Shown here: in pieces, positions 23,415 through 36,451 of the stretch
Layout: every line of letters starts with the position of its first letter
Position numbering within the stretch: the stretch's first letter is position 1
Source of the DNA: Seiridium cupressi
Lineage: Eukaryota > Ascomycota > Sordariomycetes > Amphisphaeriales > Sporocadaceae
Length of the DNA stretch: 64,000 nucleotides
Assembly (NCBI GenBank): GCA_036674765.1
Contig: JARVKI010000119.1
Coordinates: 1-64,000 of the forward strand
Reading direction: 5' to 3'
Program-made: the position numbers and the translations under genes
Notes under the pieces: generated by a model
What the model was told of the DNA's origin: nothing
Seen by the model: the letters and a program-made list of their open reading frames with translations, nothing else
Database searches by the model: none

Positions 23415-23762
23415 ATGTCCGGCGAAGAGGATGAAGTCGCAGTCTACGATGAGGTCGAGATCGAGGACATGACCTACGACGAGACGCTCCAGATCTATCA
23501 TTACCCTTGCCCTTGTGGCGACCGATTCGAGATTGCGCTTGCCGACCTTCAGGATGAAGAAACTGACATCGCTGTATGTCCGAGCTGCAGTCTTATGATC
23601 AGGGTTATATACGACATGGTAAGCCAGAAATGATTCCCTCATTCTCGTATAAAACAAACAGTCAAGACTCATCTCTCTTAGGACAATCTCTACAAGCCTG
23701 AAGACCCCGAAGATCCTCCCCAGGAGGAACAGCCTGTCGAGCAGGTTCCTATCGCCGCCTGA
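23415..23762 (+). CDS. dph3: Diphthamide biosynthesis protein 3 (Dph3/Kti11)
   Basis: Predicted 94-residue CSL-type zinc protein. Exons 23415-23618 and 23682-23762 join in phase 0 across a 63-nt intron. The CSL domain starts [20 protein letters not shown] and has the second ligand pair CPSC. The DRFEI and LADL segments and the following YDMDNLY are typical of Dph3. Family role: it supplies electrons and iron to Dph1-Dph2 for diphthamide formation on elongation factor 2, and as Kti11 it supports Elongator-dependent tRNA wobble uridine modification. The C-terminal tail is acidic and Pro-rich, ending PIAA. The complete gene lies divergent from pxa2. Confidence 0.95.
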
Positions 23763-24694
23763 ACAATCTCCATAACGAACCGCTTACCATTCGAGGTGAA
23801 CGACATTCGCGCCGACCTATCCATGTACGTATCAAAACATTCGGGACGAGACGGCTACCCAGTACTCCAAACACTGTGGTCCACAGGGAGTCCTGGGGAC
23901 TACTGCGAAATCTCGACTATACTAAGAACCCACGGATGGAATCATGTACGGTCAGATATACAGTAACTCAGGCAGTCTGAGCAACCTGTGTATAAGCGTC
24001 GCAGAGCGGCTGCGGTCACGACGAACCATGCTCGAACCCAGCGGAATACTAAGGAAACGAAGTTGTCCAATTCTATTCAAGAAGAATACCACCTAAGCCA
24101 AATTGGGACAGTATCCTGACCATGGGCCAAACACTGGGCCGAAATGTGATATATGGACGGTCCGTGCTTGACCGTACAAACTTCACATAGTTGTCTGTTC
24201 CATGGTAGCGAATGGGGCTAGAGACTATGCAACTTCAAAACACCGCCCAGGCCAGCCCGGGCCGTTCTTCCTGCGAGAGTTCCTGCTGTGTTGAGCACGG
24301 TGGCATAAGCAGAGGGCCCTGCTAACTTGAGCCGCGAGGAACGAATCCTAGTGAGGCATGGATATTCGATGCGAGTCAGGCGATTGGATGGGCATTCACG
24401 CGGGTCTCGCTGTAGATCAAGCCCAAAGTACACCTATAGTTGGAACTAGAATTCATCATAATCCCAGGTCTTGCCTAAATCATCTAAACTAGGTATCTAT
24501 CGTGTGAAGTCATAGCCAGAACCAGCATTCGTCGTCAATGCATGCTCAGAAGGTATCCAATGCAAAAATGCAAACCAAAAACGCCGTGAATCCAGCCGCC
24601 GGAAAATGAGTGTCATGCCGTTGGGTATCTCGTGCTCTCGTTCCTCGTCTCTCGATCCCTCCTCGTAGTTTCATTTGCTCGGAGCTCAGACGGC
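23763..24694. other. Intergenic region
   Basis: About 930 bp of convergent 3' flanks between dph3 (+) and the GPI-type gene (-). Nothing further recognised. Confidence 0.5.
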
Positions 24695-25052
24695 TCAGAT
24701 GAGACAGAGCCCCGCAATGCCAAAGACTATTAAGCTGAATATCGATTTGTCCAGAGCTGGTGTCGGTATATCTGCAGCAGTGGACGGCGGGCTCGAGGAG
24801 TCGACGACCATTTCAACTGTAGAGCTTTTTGCCATGGCAGCTAGAGACAGTTTGTTAGTAGGAAGTTTGCAGTGTGGAGTGAAAAACTGCTGAGTACACA
24901 CCTATTGTGCCATTGATGGCGGGTTCTTGGGGGTACGAGCTGGTTGCAACATCGTGGGTGTCGACCAGTACGGGGAGCTGAGCAACGCTGCGAGGCTGGA
25001 TAGCGCAGAGAACGGGCGTCGCGATGGCCAGGATCAGCCCAGACGGTCGCAT
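24695..25052 (-). CDS. Small secreted protein with GPI-anchor-like C-terminus
   Basis: Two exons (25052-24902 and 24840-24695) join in phase 1 and give 98 residues. The N-terminus MRPSGLILAIATPVLCA is a good signal peptide. The middle has one N-glycosylation sequon (NGT) and a Ser/Thr/Pro-rich stretch (DSSSPPSTAAD). The C-terminus is a hydrophobic tail (SIFSLIVFGIAGLCLI) directly before the stop, as expected for replacement by a GPI anchor. This suggests a small cell-wall or plasma-membrane surface protein. I do not recognise a family. Both exon frames and the GTGTGT/CTCTAG splice sites support the model, but short genes of this kind are easily mispredicted. Confidence 0.6.
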
Positions 25053-27375
25053 GGTGATACTGGGGACGACTATGTGTGCATGAGAGAGCTTCTGGAACAG
25101 CAACTATGAGAAGTGTGCCGAATTGAAAAGGTCGAAAGAAGAGCTCAGTGGAAATATAGCGTTGCCCGCGGCAGCAGGCCTTGGATCTTGGATAAACAAT
25201 ACGGGAGAATTGCGTGCAAGAGGCCGGTTGCATTAGCTGGTGCAGGTTGTGCTTGTTGGAGATAGCGGCAGTCCAATGGAGAGGGAGATTAGTTCGAGGT
25301 TGTAGCTCGGACGCCCCCTCTAGTTTTAACGCAAGCGCAAGTGCAAATGCAAGTGCGGCGGGTACGGGCGCTGGGGGGGACGATCAGTACATAAACCAGT
25401 CACGACTCCAGGCTCTCCATGCTGTTCACTACATCATGCACGGCCAAACCTGGCACAGGCCTGCTGGAACCGGGAATGGGAGCAAGACGAAGAAATCGGC
25501 AACGCGAGAGGTTCTGCTCCTCGTAACCCGCGACCTGTTGGCGTGGGAAATGTGCCTACCTAGCTGCCTAGGTGATCAAGCGCTGGGCTCTGCATCCCAC
25601 GTTTTCAAGAGGTAACATGAGCGGGAAACCTTCTTTCTGCATGTGTTACCACTATCTCTGCGCCCGTTTCAAGACCTGCCCTGCCTTGGAAGTTGATCTG
25701 AACCAAGGGCCGATTCAAGGATCCACTGCCCTAACCATTGGAGCCGGCACACCTTATCGCGTGCGCGATATACCCTTAATCTGGAGATGCTGACTTTGGG
25801 ATGATGGATTATGACGGAAGCGCACAGGGGTCTGTGACGGTTGGCGTTGGTGTTCTTGTTTCTCGCTGCTGGAGAACCTGTCCACCATGGGCTTCCACAA
25901 CCACCCGCGCCGACGAGAGCTTCAACACATCTGCGGCTCTGATCCTTTCTTAGACTGCCGGGACGAGACAGGTTTGTTCTAGCCTGCTCTAGTGCCAGGT
26001 AGTCTTCCAGCCTCCTTCTGCTGAAAGCCTCGCCTTTACGCCAGTGTCGGAAACGCCTACATGCGACTATTGCCTGCACGGCTGGGCCGCTTGTCTCTAG
26101 CTTGGCGGATAGTTTGGCCCATGGACAGCGCCTGGCGCATCACTCCGTTTGGGCAAAGTCTGGAGACGAATATTGATTTCCCATGTTAAGCGCAGGGACT
26201 GATGATCGGTAACCGGCAAACGATGCTGAGTCGGAAGAAGTCTACAATGCTGCAGGTATCAAGATTCCTCCTCCATGTCCATCTTAACAGGTTAGAATCT
26301 ACGTCATTGACAGGGGTGGGACGGGAAATCGGCATGGGGCCTCAGTGATATTGAAAGACAGCCCACAATGCTCGCGGCTCACCCCTCAGATTAGATCCGT
26401 CGTTGTGATTACTTTGGGTAAGACAAGAGACAGACTGGCGTCTTTCCCTGAAGTGCTATTTTAGTATCAGTGATTGGAGTTGACTAACATCGCAGTGACT
26501 CAGACAGCTGGCTTAGATGCGCAAAGCATGTTGAAATCGTCTGAAGCCATTGTGGTGAGATGAGGAATGCATGCTTGTAAAATGGTCAACCCGAAACTGG
26601 CATCCCGTCAGCATGTAAAGTTGCAACACTTTGACGACCGTTCGAGTTTCTATTTAAACCCGACACTCCGACAGCCCCCTCCAGAACAATGGATCATATG
26701 ATTGTATTGACGTGTTCAATGTGCGCATTGTGTCAACGCATCCAGAGGCCAAAGTTCATTACGCGCAATGGATCTAATGCAAAAACAACCATGCATAATG
26801 GATTGACACTGGTTGGTACGATTACATGCCAAGTAGATAATGCACTAAGGAGTATGCAGCTGGGGGAGAGAAGCTTTATTGCTCCACAGTCCTCGTGTTA
26901 CTACGTTGCTTATTGCTTTGCTTGCACCTATTGTGGGTAGCTTGGAGCTGGACAGGACCAGTTGCCCACAAGTTGTCGGCCTCTGACGTGCTGACGATCT
27001 GGAGAAACTGCATAGCAGAATAAGAAACAGCCCCTCTCCCCCCGTGCGATCAGCTGAGATTCCTTTTGAGGTCCTATTAGGCAATTGCAGGAACTGGCGG
27101 CCGTTGGAATTGGCTCATCCTCAGTGCTCCAACTGACGAGACAAATGATTCGCTTAGTAGCAGCCAGGTTTGACCTTGCGCCAATATCGACGTCCCCTCA
27201 AGAGCACTTGAAATCGTCTAGCCTTACGATGCAGAGGTTGTCCCGCCCGTACTTGTCAGCAGTCTGTCTTATGATTTATATACTACGGTCTCTACCATGC
27301 TAGTCATCTCTTTGCATCCCCATAAATCTGAGCAATCATTTCAGATGCCCCAGCCCTGACGAAAGAGAACCCATT
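25053..27375. other. Long non-coding region with a short hexamer-like repeat
   Basis: About 2.3 kb with no recognisable gene. A degenerate GCAAGT/GCAAGC repeat lies at 25331-25356. Other open frames are short and match nothing known to me. Confidence 0.5.
25331..25356. repeat. Degenerate GCAAGT hexamer microsatellite
   Basis: Four imperfect copies of a GCAAGN/GCAAAT-type hexamer in a row. Simple slippage repeat. Confidence 0.7.
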
Positions 27376-28180
27376 CTAGCAAGTAAAGACATTCGGGCCA
27401 GCTGATTGGTAAGCTTTCCCGCCATTATTGTAAATATTAATCATCAGCCCTGGGTCGGTGGCCTTGTATGCCCCGGGGAAAGAGACGAGGTCTGTTGGCT
27501 TGCCGGCGCCGGTGCCGCCAGTGACGTGCAGCTGGGCACAGGAGATATAGAACTGCGCTCCCCCGGCCGCCGAGGCGCTGTGGAGTGCCACGTGTTCCAC
27601 GCGGAAGAGATATTCGCCCTCTGCCAGACAACTCGGGATCGTGAAGCTGACCTGTGTCTTGCCTGCGGGGTTGAAGTCAGTACGCCTGATGGGACTGCCG
27701 TTTGTGTGGTAAATATCGTACCTTCGGACGGCCACGTATACTGGTTCCCTGAGACCGTCGGCATGTCTTGGTACACTTTGAACCATACTTGTCCGTCACC
27801 ACCCCAGTCAGCAGCCTTCGTTCCCGTGGGCGCTTTTGCCATGTAAGCTGATAGAGCTCCGACGTGATAGATGCTTGGTGACGCGACCCAGCTTATCGTG
27901 CTGCCGGCTTTGAACTCTTGAGTCGTGGCGCCTTCATTCCCGGCTGCGAGCTGGTAGCAGCGGATGTCGGGGGAGGTCACATCGGTGACCGGATTGTTAG
28001 TCTGCCAGTTGGCTGTCTTACGTACTGAGGTCCAGTCTGAGGTACCTGCAAGCTTGGGGAAGGTATATGTATGACCTCGTAAGTTTGGGAGCTCTGGAGA
28101 TTTTATATCGCTAGATCCTTACAATGAGGGGCTGCCGCAACGGCAGTGACGAGTATGGGGGTCACCCAAGCGAACTTCAT
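27376..28180 (-). CDS. AA9 lytic polysaccharide monooxygenase
   Basis: Predicted 232-residue secreted copper enzyme that oxidatively cleaves cellulose or related glucans. Exons are 28180-28123, 28075-27722 and 27662-27376, phase consistent. MKFAWVTPILVTAVAAA is a signal peptide. The next residues contain His19 and His21 (PHCHTYTFPKL); the mature N-terminal His must be one of these, and the exact cleavage site is uncertain. The family core shows ADWGGDGQVWFKVYQ, the second copper His in IYHVGALSAYMAK, and the axial region QFYISCAQLHVTGG. Cysteine pairs RCYQL and SCLAEGEYLFRVEHVAL are as expected. No cellulose-binding module follows; the protein ends PNVFTC. Expression is probably induced by plant polymers, but no regulatory site was proven. 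Confidence 0.9.
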
Positions 28181-30663
28181 TTTTTATACTGACGGAGAGG
28201 CTCCGATAACCGTGGCAGTATCCAGTCTTATCCCAGTCTTATCCAGATGTTATAGATAAAGTGTGATACTACTATGGAAACGAACTCTAGATTTCTTGTG
28301 CTTTGGACTTGAGGTTTGGACAGGATTGACAGCTATTTATATCCAAACCGGAATACAGAGGATGCCACTTTAAAACTACCGCCATATTGTTGAACTGTAT
28401 TGCATGCTCAATCTTGCCCGTGACACAATTTCGAATTCCCAAGGGTGCATTCATATGACCGGCTAAACTCTTCATCCAATCAGAGGATACACCAAGAGCT
28501 ATTATATTTCCAAAAGAGGAAACACGGATCGGCAAGAAAGAATGACTGATTGGATGATTGGGTGCTTGAGGAGGCTCGAAGATAATTGGGACGTAACACT
28601 AGGTCGTGATTGTCACAGAGCCGACGAGCTTCTTATCATGCTCCTATTGATTTGACGTTTGTCTTTAGTCGTGACTGCAAGGAACCATTCATGCGTGATG
28701 CTGAATTCAGGTATACTATGCAGAGCAATGGCAATTATCAGTTTAACTCACAGAAGTTGTCTTTTTGAACGATCTTCGGTCGCTTACTGGCCGCGCATAT
28801 CCATCCTGCGTGAAGGTTGGGAGTCATGGTCGAGAGAATTCAAACCTGCTAGCATCAATAGTGAGAAGGTCGTGCCTCATGTACATCAAAGTTGATGCAA
28901 TAAGACCATTGTCAATATATGTATACCGTGCTTTAGACTGCTTCATATACTTCCGCAGCAAGTAATATTTGAAGGATAATTCGAATTCACAATCGTCCGT
29001 ATATCTACCTGGTCGGATATGTTCGCTATATTCTATTTGTATTTGTATTTATGTCTCTACCTAACTCGTTAGATAGAAAACCACGCGCTATATTCTATAT
29101 ATGGTTATATCAAAGCCATTATAGAACTTTTTCATGTCCGATGTTTGAGGTTTGTTTTCGTTTTCCTGCTTGTGATGACCTATAAGTCTATTGCCGAAGA
29201 AGCCTGCACAGCGCAAGCTATCCCATTCATGTTTGCAGTACGTCATACTATCTTCGCTAACCGACGAATGGACTATTCTAAATGTAAAACCCTATTGCTT
29301 CCTCGCTCCCTCTCATAAACAGTCACCAGCCATCTTCTCCCCGACTTTTGACTTTTCGAGCATCCATGTCCCTGTTTGTTTGAGACACCAAAGCCATATC
29401 TGACATCTCACATCTCACTCGCGATGGCTCATTCAAGACTTGCGAGATTCTGCATGAGAAAAACCCACAGGACAAAATTGAGAAGCATGTAGCCTCTGCG
29501 CAAATGTTCAACAGAAACAAAGATCAGCTTCCCCAAACAGAACACAAAATCAGCCGCCGGGCGTCCATAGATCAGCGGCAATAACCCGAAGATTGTCTAA
29601 ATCCCTTGCGCAATCTGCCTCAAGACGTATTTCGCACAGCTAGCTACCAAGATTCTTCTCAACACGGTGGTCAAGAGTAGGTGCTCCGATGGTGGTCTTG
29701 AAGCTCCTAACCAGAAATTGTTTTCAACTTTTTTTTGGAAAAGGAAAAAAAAAAAAAAGCCAAATACGGTATGATGATCTTGGTGTTTATTAACCCTCAA
29801 CATCTCCAGATACTATGCGATCCGTTGACCACTGCGAAGGAATCAGACGTGGGACTCAACATGTGGCCGGTGCATATCAGATCGCAATGGGAAGTAGTCA
29901 GCTATATCCGGGGTATGAGAGGCCATGGCCAAAGTAGAAATATGTGAGAAGGCAATCTCTCAACAAGCGATGAATGCTGCGATATCAAGGTATGGAAGGA
30001 CTCCAGCGAGATCACGATACGTCATTGGCCCTAAGTTGACTATTCGGGACTGGACAACTCATGTCTGGGGACAACCTGGCTCTGGCTCAGTGCTATGCTG
30101 CCAGGGGTCTCTTCACACCCTCCATCGAGGTGAAAACGAGCGGGATAGTGGTCAATGTGTGCCAGTGCACCAAGACAGTCAGACCATCCATCTCGGATCC
30201 CCGAGGGAGAAAGAGAAAGGCGGCGTCGAGACCCTCGCCACTGAGGAGATTCGTCGTGCCTGCACCTATGGTGTTCGATAAGGCGAGGGAAGCGTCTGGG
30301 CAACTTTGTTTCAGCTGCTCTAGAAGCCCACTGCCAAGTTCACTGACATGTTCAGGGATGGTTGGACAGGAGTGTTAGGGAAGCATAGTGAGCTCTTGAA
30401 ATTCACGATTCTTGATAACAAAAACTTATCTGAGACAATCAACCTAAGCCATCTCGCGTATGGAGGAGAATGTGGGGACTGTGCAAAGTACAGACTTAAT
30501 ATTGGTATCATTCAACACTATGGTATTGGTATCATTACATTAGATCCAGCAAATCCGGCCGTGACCGCTGCCTAGTCAAGCGCTCCGAGGCTGTGTATGT
30601 ATACACCCAAACAGTGCACCCCTTTCCCCCATTATATATATCACATATTTTGTACATGGTTCT
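28181..30663. other. Long non-coding region
   Basis: About 2.5 kb, partly AT-rich, with a poly-A run near 29744-29758. The short open frames at 29.9-30.4 kb on both strands resemble no family. Nothing assigned. Confidence 0.5.
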
Positions 30664-32445
30664 TTAGCCCTGGGGGTGCTGAGCTCCTCCGTAATGATTC
30701 AGCTCTCCCCAGTTCATGGGGATGCCGCCATTGTGCTGGTGCGCTGCTAAATGTTGCTGCTGTGCTGCAATGGCGGCCTGCTCTTCGAAGAGCGTGCTGG
30801 ATAGACTCTGAGTATCCGAAAAACTGTGTGCACTCGAAAAGCTCTGCCAGTCCTGGAGTGAAGGTGGCTTCAAGAGCTGATCGTTGCTGTCGTTGTACAT
30901 ATTGAAATCGACGTCCATGGGCGAAGTGTCCATGGGTGATGGTAACAAAGGAGCTGGTGGTAGTTCCTTGTCAAGCGACAAGGGTCGTGGGTTCATCGGC
31001 TGCCCCATCTGCATCGGCTCCACATGCATTGGCTGTGGTGATATCTGCTGCGATGGGATGGGCTGAGGCGGCACCATGAATTGTTGTTGATATGGGTTGC
31101 TTTGCTCAATCGGGCTCGTGTACTGCATGCCTTGCATGTGTTCGCGATAGTCCGCCGAGGAGACGCGCCGGCTGGGCTGTCTGCTGATGGGCATCAACGA
31201 TGTCGACGCCACTCTCCGCAGTCCACCCCGCTGAGACGTGATGGTGACCTGCCGGCTAAGTGAACATTGGTCGGGCTGTGGCGTATTTTGCGTTTCCTGG
31301 GGCGGCACGGGATCCCCGCTCGACTTTGGCTTCAAGACGACGTGACAGTAACCCCAAGCACATTGTGTTATCCGTTGTGCTTGCTCGCTCGATCCGTCGA
31401 AAAACTCCAAGAAATCCTGCAGTTGGCCTGGGGTCTCGCCCTCGACGTATCCCTGCTGCCTTCCCGTGTTGTCGATGCCCCAGCTGAACATGGGCTGGTG
31501 CCCGTTGAACTTGCTTTGCTTCCGGTTCACTAATTCCCTCCAAGCTTCGAGCACGGCTGGCTGGTGCAGTAGGCCATAGATGACGTTGGAATGCATCCAG
31601 TCCTGCTTTTGTGCGCCCGACTCAAAATGTGCTGCGACGTGTTCGTAATGTTTCTCGAGTTTGGTGTGCATGGCAGCGCAGAAGCCACACCCCCACGCCC
31701 TTCTTTTCCTCATGTACTTGACCACGCCATCGGAATGCGGACATGTCTTGCATCCATGCGCGGACTTGTGGTGTTGGTTAAATGTGTTTGGGCCCCAAAA
31801 GCTCTGGTTGCAGTTGGGGCAAGGATACTTCCGCCACCGCTCGTGAAACTCCTCCTCGTGCCTCTTCCAGTCGAACTTGCGCTTGAACGTCTTGTCACAC
31901 GACGTGCACCAGTACTTTGCTTCCGACGAGGCTGACGAGGGCGTGGCTGGTTTTGCGAATGATCCGCCGATAGAGGATACTGAGCTTTGTGCCGTAGCAG
32001 CCGTGGCGGTGGATAAGATGCTCTCCCGGCCCGAGCTATTCGACGCTACCGACGATATTGACGACCGGATTTGATGTGATGGAATGAAATGGTGGTTTGG
32101 CACGGCATAACTGGGCGATAATTGTGCTACACGAAACACTTAGCAAATGTCTTGCACGAGCAGGCGTCATAGGTGCCAATTGCACGCACCGCGCTGGGTT
32201 TCCTTACATTCAATTCCCCCTTGTGCCGTCGTCGGTGGTGGCGGCGGCGGCGGCGGTGGTGGTTGATACTGAGGCGGCGGCGGCGGATGCTGTAAGTGAA
32301 CCTGTAATTGTTGTTGTTGTTTTGACTGATCGTCCTCCCCCAGCAGTGCAATCAATGCTTCGCGCGACAAGCCAGCTTGCTTCAGGGCCTCGAGATGCTG
32401 TCTCGCCTGTTCCAGAATTCGCGAGGGATCATTCGAGGCGTCCAT
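30664..32445 (-). CDS. C2H2 zinc-finger transcription factor with poly-Q and poly-P
   Basis: Predicted 566 residues from two exons (32445-32208 and 32126-30664) joined in phase 1. Exon 1 encodes a short helix (EQARQHLEALKQAGLSREALIALLG), a poly-Gln run and a long proline run. Exon 2 has a Ser/Thr-rich linker and two classical fingers, YWCTSC...H (about 153-174) and YPCPNC...H (about 181-203). A Cys/His cluster with CKTCPHSDG and WGCGFC follows. The C-terminal half is rich in Gln, Pro and Met and looks like an activation domain (QPMHVEPMQMGQPM, then DTSPMDVDFNMY). It should be a nuclear regulator; its targets are unknown. The arrangement of fingers followed by a Cys-rich segment is common in fungi, and no orthologue name is claimed. 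Confidence 0.85.
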
Positions 32446-35400
32446 TTGGGGCTCATATGTTGCCCTCGATGAGGGGCGTAGCTATGGCGAGTGCGACAGT
32501 ATGGGCTCACGTGTGTGTTGAGCTCAGATGTGGTCAAGTGTGAGCAATGGGCGAACGGTGAGAACGGTGAGTCGGCCGAAGCGAGGTCGATGTGGATGGT
32601 CGAGGGCAACAATAACAGGAGTCAGATAGCAAATCATTTCCAGGATTTCCGCGCGCGCCAGATGGTTGTCGGGTACCCGACCGGGAGATATATTGTCACC
32701 CGCTTTCTCTTTTTTTGATGGACAACGCAGAGGCCCTGGTCCGAGCAGGCCGCAGCACTCCAGAATCCAGGAACAGTCTCCTTAGCCTTGCCCAGCTTCA
32801 GACGAGGACCCTGGCGCAAATCGTGCGATCAACTGGCGCTCTGCTGGTCTTACTCTGAAGGGGGGGGTGTGAGCCGGAGGGACTGGGAAGGAAGTTTACC
32901 AGCGGGCTGCCAGGCCGGATCCTCCTGGGGGCAAGAATCGAGTCCCTGGCTCACTCGACACCGAGGAGAGCTTGGACTCTCTGGGACCCCCCAAGCGCTG
33001 CAAGAGGCCTTGGACCATCCGAAGCTCATCTCTTTTTATGCAAGGATGTGGAGGTGGGCTGAATTGCTGGCCCACCTGAAACGTTTTCGCCCCTGTCAAG
33101 CACATCGGGATGTTTCGAAACACGAGGATCGCACTGATGTGTGCACAGAACGACCAATGGAATGGCCTCAGCGCCGCCAAAGGACGCTGGGACACCCTGT
33201 GCAGAGCGTGCTGGCAGCCAGGAAACATGGTCATCTTCAGTTCGCCGATTGAAGTGTCGCGGGGAAACATGTTCGTCACCGATTGGCGTCGGACGACGAG
33301 CCACTGCACCAGTCCAGCCAGTGGGCGGGCGGCCCCTGTCAATCCTTCCTAATCCGTCCAAGCACCGGGATGGCGTGCAAGGACGAGCAATATAGAGACT
33401 TCCCAATTCTGCCCTGATTAATATCAACGCTACGTGCAGTCCCATGGGTTTTAATGATAGGATTTTGGCATCCTGCTTCTCAAGTTCCCAGCTGCGGGCA
33501 CGGCGGACTGCTTGTTTCGCCCTGCTCAACACTGCTTGTAAGCTTGTCCGCCAGGGGTCCACGCAGACCCGGTATGGGTAAGCAGTGTGGCATGGACAAC
33601 CAGGTCTTGCTCTTTTCCCTCGTCGCCGGAGCCGGCTGGGAATGACTGGCGCCTGTCATCTGATGAGCATCGTGAGATATTTGGAGACGGAGCTCTCTTT
33701 GCCTCTGGACGAGTGCCGATCTTGCCATGCACTCCACGCAGACTACGGTCTATTTTCGATCTGGCGTGAAACTGGCGCACACGTCGCTGCATACAAGTTG
33801 GCGGGCGACGCCTTGGTGCGGTCCTAGCCGCGTGACAAGGCCAGGCTAAATGGGAATTGATATCAAACGCCGGGCGACGGCGTGGAATTATACCAATGGT
33901 GCCCCTGACTAAATCCGCGGCATCCAGGCTATGCTGGTTCAGGTTGAGATCGCTGATGTAAAACATCCGAACTTCTAGAAGGCATCGGCTGCGGTCGCAA
34001 ATAAAGAAAGCTTGAAATGATCGACCGGATCCATCGACGTCGAGTTACGCGTCGCCCGTGACTTGCAGCATGACCGCGTCTATTGCGTGACATGAAACTG
34101 TGTTGGATTGCGGCTGGGGGCGTATTGGACAGGGCCGAAATGGCTGATCTGAAATGTTTCCCTCTGCCCACCACTCGGAATCTCAAGCGACAGCCCGCTA
34201 AACTGGCTCCGATTACTGGTCTCACTAATTATGCTGGTGTCGTGCAAACTACCTACATTAAGGTAATACGTAGCGCGCTCGTTACTCAGCACGGACCGTG
34301 GTCCGGATCAATTCCGTCCGTTTTTCTGCTGCATCCCTACGTGTGTGCAACTCGAAAATTGCTTTACTTTGGCATCAAGGCAGCTGCGAGGGTGTGCTCG
34401 GCAGTAATGCATAACTAAACTCAAATACTTATCGTGGCTAAAAGCCCCGAACAAAGGCTCGATAACTCACCAAGTGGGCGCATCAAATTGATTATGGGCT
34501 TCTAGCACGGCGAGTCATTGGTACAAGCGGTTCCCAGCTCGGGAGTTCCGCTCCCGTCTCATGGAAATATGGTTTGACAAGCGGATGATTTCACGACTTA
34601 AATCCTGCGCGCGGCCGCTCATCTTGGATTTCCCTTACCCTTTGTGACAAAGCGATGCCTCTCTCCTTCCATCCAGCCATAGTCCCTTTCCTCCCGCCAA
34701 TGTGAGGCTTCTCGGAAGCTCCATACCACTGTCTTTACCAAGGTGACACGCCCTACCAAACCTCTTTCTGCCGCCCCTAGAAATATTGAGATTTCCCCGA
34801 TGCCGGTTACAAGTCGATCCCCCTCCAATGTCGGCGCTTCTCTCCCAATATGGGTTCAATTATGCCAAGACAGACAGTTTTTTTTAGCATGGCTTTGTGT
34901 CGCGCCCTCCCTATTGTAGTCCCTTCCGATTACCCGAGTGTCGATGTAATGTGTTTGCTCATATTGTGAAGGGGATTCTTGCTCGATGGATTGGCTCGAA
35001 CTAGTTTCCTGTTATTGTAGGCATTCCCCCCCTCCCAGCAGCACACAACAAATCACTGTGGTTTGCTGTCTGTCCACCAATGGTTTTTGAGGCCTATAGC
35101 GAGGCCCCGCAGCATAACAACACACATTACAGAAGCCCTGGAGAGACTGCAGACACATGGCTTGCCTTGCGCCACGCCGAAGCTGCGGGGCTGCGAAAGA
35201 AATTCTACAAAATAGACTATAGATTTTCTTGTTCTTAAAGAATTTCTCCGCAATTTTATGTCGCGGGCGATGTAGAACGCAGGGAGAACAGAAATTTTTC
35301 TTTTATATTTCCTTACAATACTGCTGGATCCTTTTTTATAAGATACGGTTTAATGGATAAACCCCATGATAGAGACAGAAATTCAAGTCTTTGACACCAA

Positions 35401-36451
35401 ACTATCATCAATGTCCCTTTCCTTTTTTCCTACCAGTCACAGACTACGATGCTACATGGTTAGAAGCTAATGAAGCCGGTAAATCATCGGAAAGTGAGCG
35501 GGCCGATCCCACCTAATAGAAACAAAAGAGTGGTGTCAAGACGTGTTGTATTTAGAGCTATCTGCAACTGCTGATCTGACCTAGTCTGTATGGCTTTGCA
35601 ACGGCTCCAGGAGTGCTTTCGAACACAGCGAACAACGACCAGGTCGCGAAACAACTGGGAAAGGTCCGAGAAAGTAAGTGTCCGACTGTGAATCAACCAA
35701 AAAGAATCGTGGAATATCAGTCTCACTCTCATCACCACATTAAATTGTGGTAGACGTTCTAACTGCATCACAGTGCGCAGATAATTCATGTGTAACTTTG
35801 TACTGTACCAGGACCTATCCATCCACCCCACAAAAGCACTGCGACCATATAGCCTCGGTTGTGATTGTCTCGGGCTTCTTGTAAAGTCTTTGCAAATGCA
35901 TGTGTAATACCACAGCTCGACGCCAAGACTTATATACTATCACCTAATAACATACTTCGCTTGTGATCACTTACATGCTCACGCCGAGCATCTGACGCAA
36001 TATCCCCATGTTAATATTCTTCACCGCCCGGCGCCGTGTGCTCCGGAGCTGAACCCCACAAATCCGCATCCGGACACGGATTCGAATACGACGGAGATCT
36101 TCTGCCCTTAGATACACGTGAAGCCAAGTGAGCAGTCCCAAGCCGCCTTGGTGCCAATCAATCGGGGGTATCGCCTAGCTGAAGTTGCATTGTTGAGTAT
36201 TCTTTCCTCCCTGTGCCGTCAACGTTGCGGAGACCTTATGCTTAACAGCCGGTAGAGCTCAGCTAGGAAGGCTAAGCCTTTTGAACCCCTGCGAATAAGT
36301 AGCTGTCGATCATCATAAAGTAGTAAATGCAGTCACGCAGGCAACTCTCCGAGGAGGAGTATATATCACACAACAATTTCTCTCATCTGATCGCAATAGA
36401 ATCGTCGGCGAGCGCGCAGACCCAGCCCTTCCGCAGTCCACGGGATCCGCC
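32446..36451. other. 4-kb intergenic region without recognised genes
   Basis: This is the longest gap in the window. Segment 33.0-34.4 kb has open frames on both strands by composition, but none has family motifs, a plausible start and splice pattern, or a repeat-element signature. 34.4-36.3 kb is AT-richer. I see no terminal repeats or transposase. Confidence 0.45.

Noticed and set aside
29925..30378. Open frames of 87-118 codons on both strands
   Set aside because: No recognisable domain, no consistent start and splice pattern, and similar length on both strands suggests composition effects.
33026..33966. Overlapping frames up to 178 codons in the 4-kb gap
   Set aside because: Several frames are open at once in GC-rich DNA; none shows family motifs or a conserved start.
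34500..34565. Possible tRNA-like hairpin around a GGTTCCCAGCTCGGG segment
   Set aside because: A- and B-box matches are poor and no cloverleaf with a plausible anticodon could be drawn.
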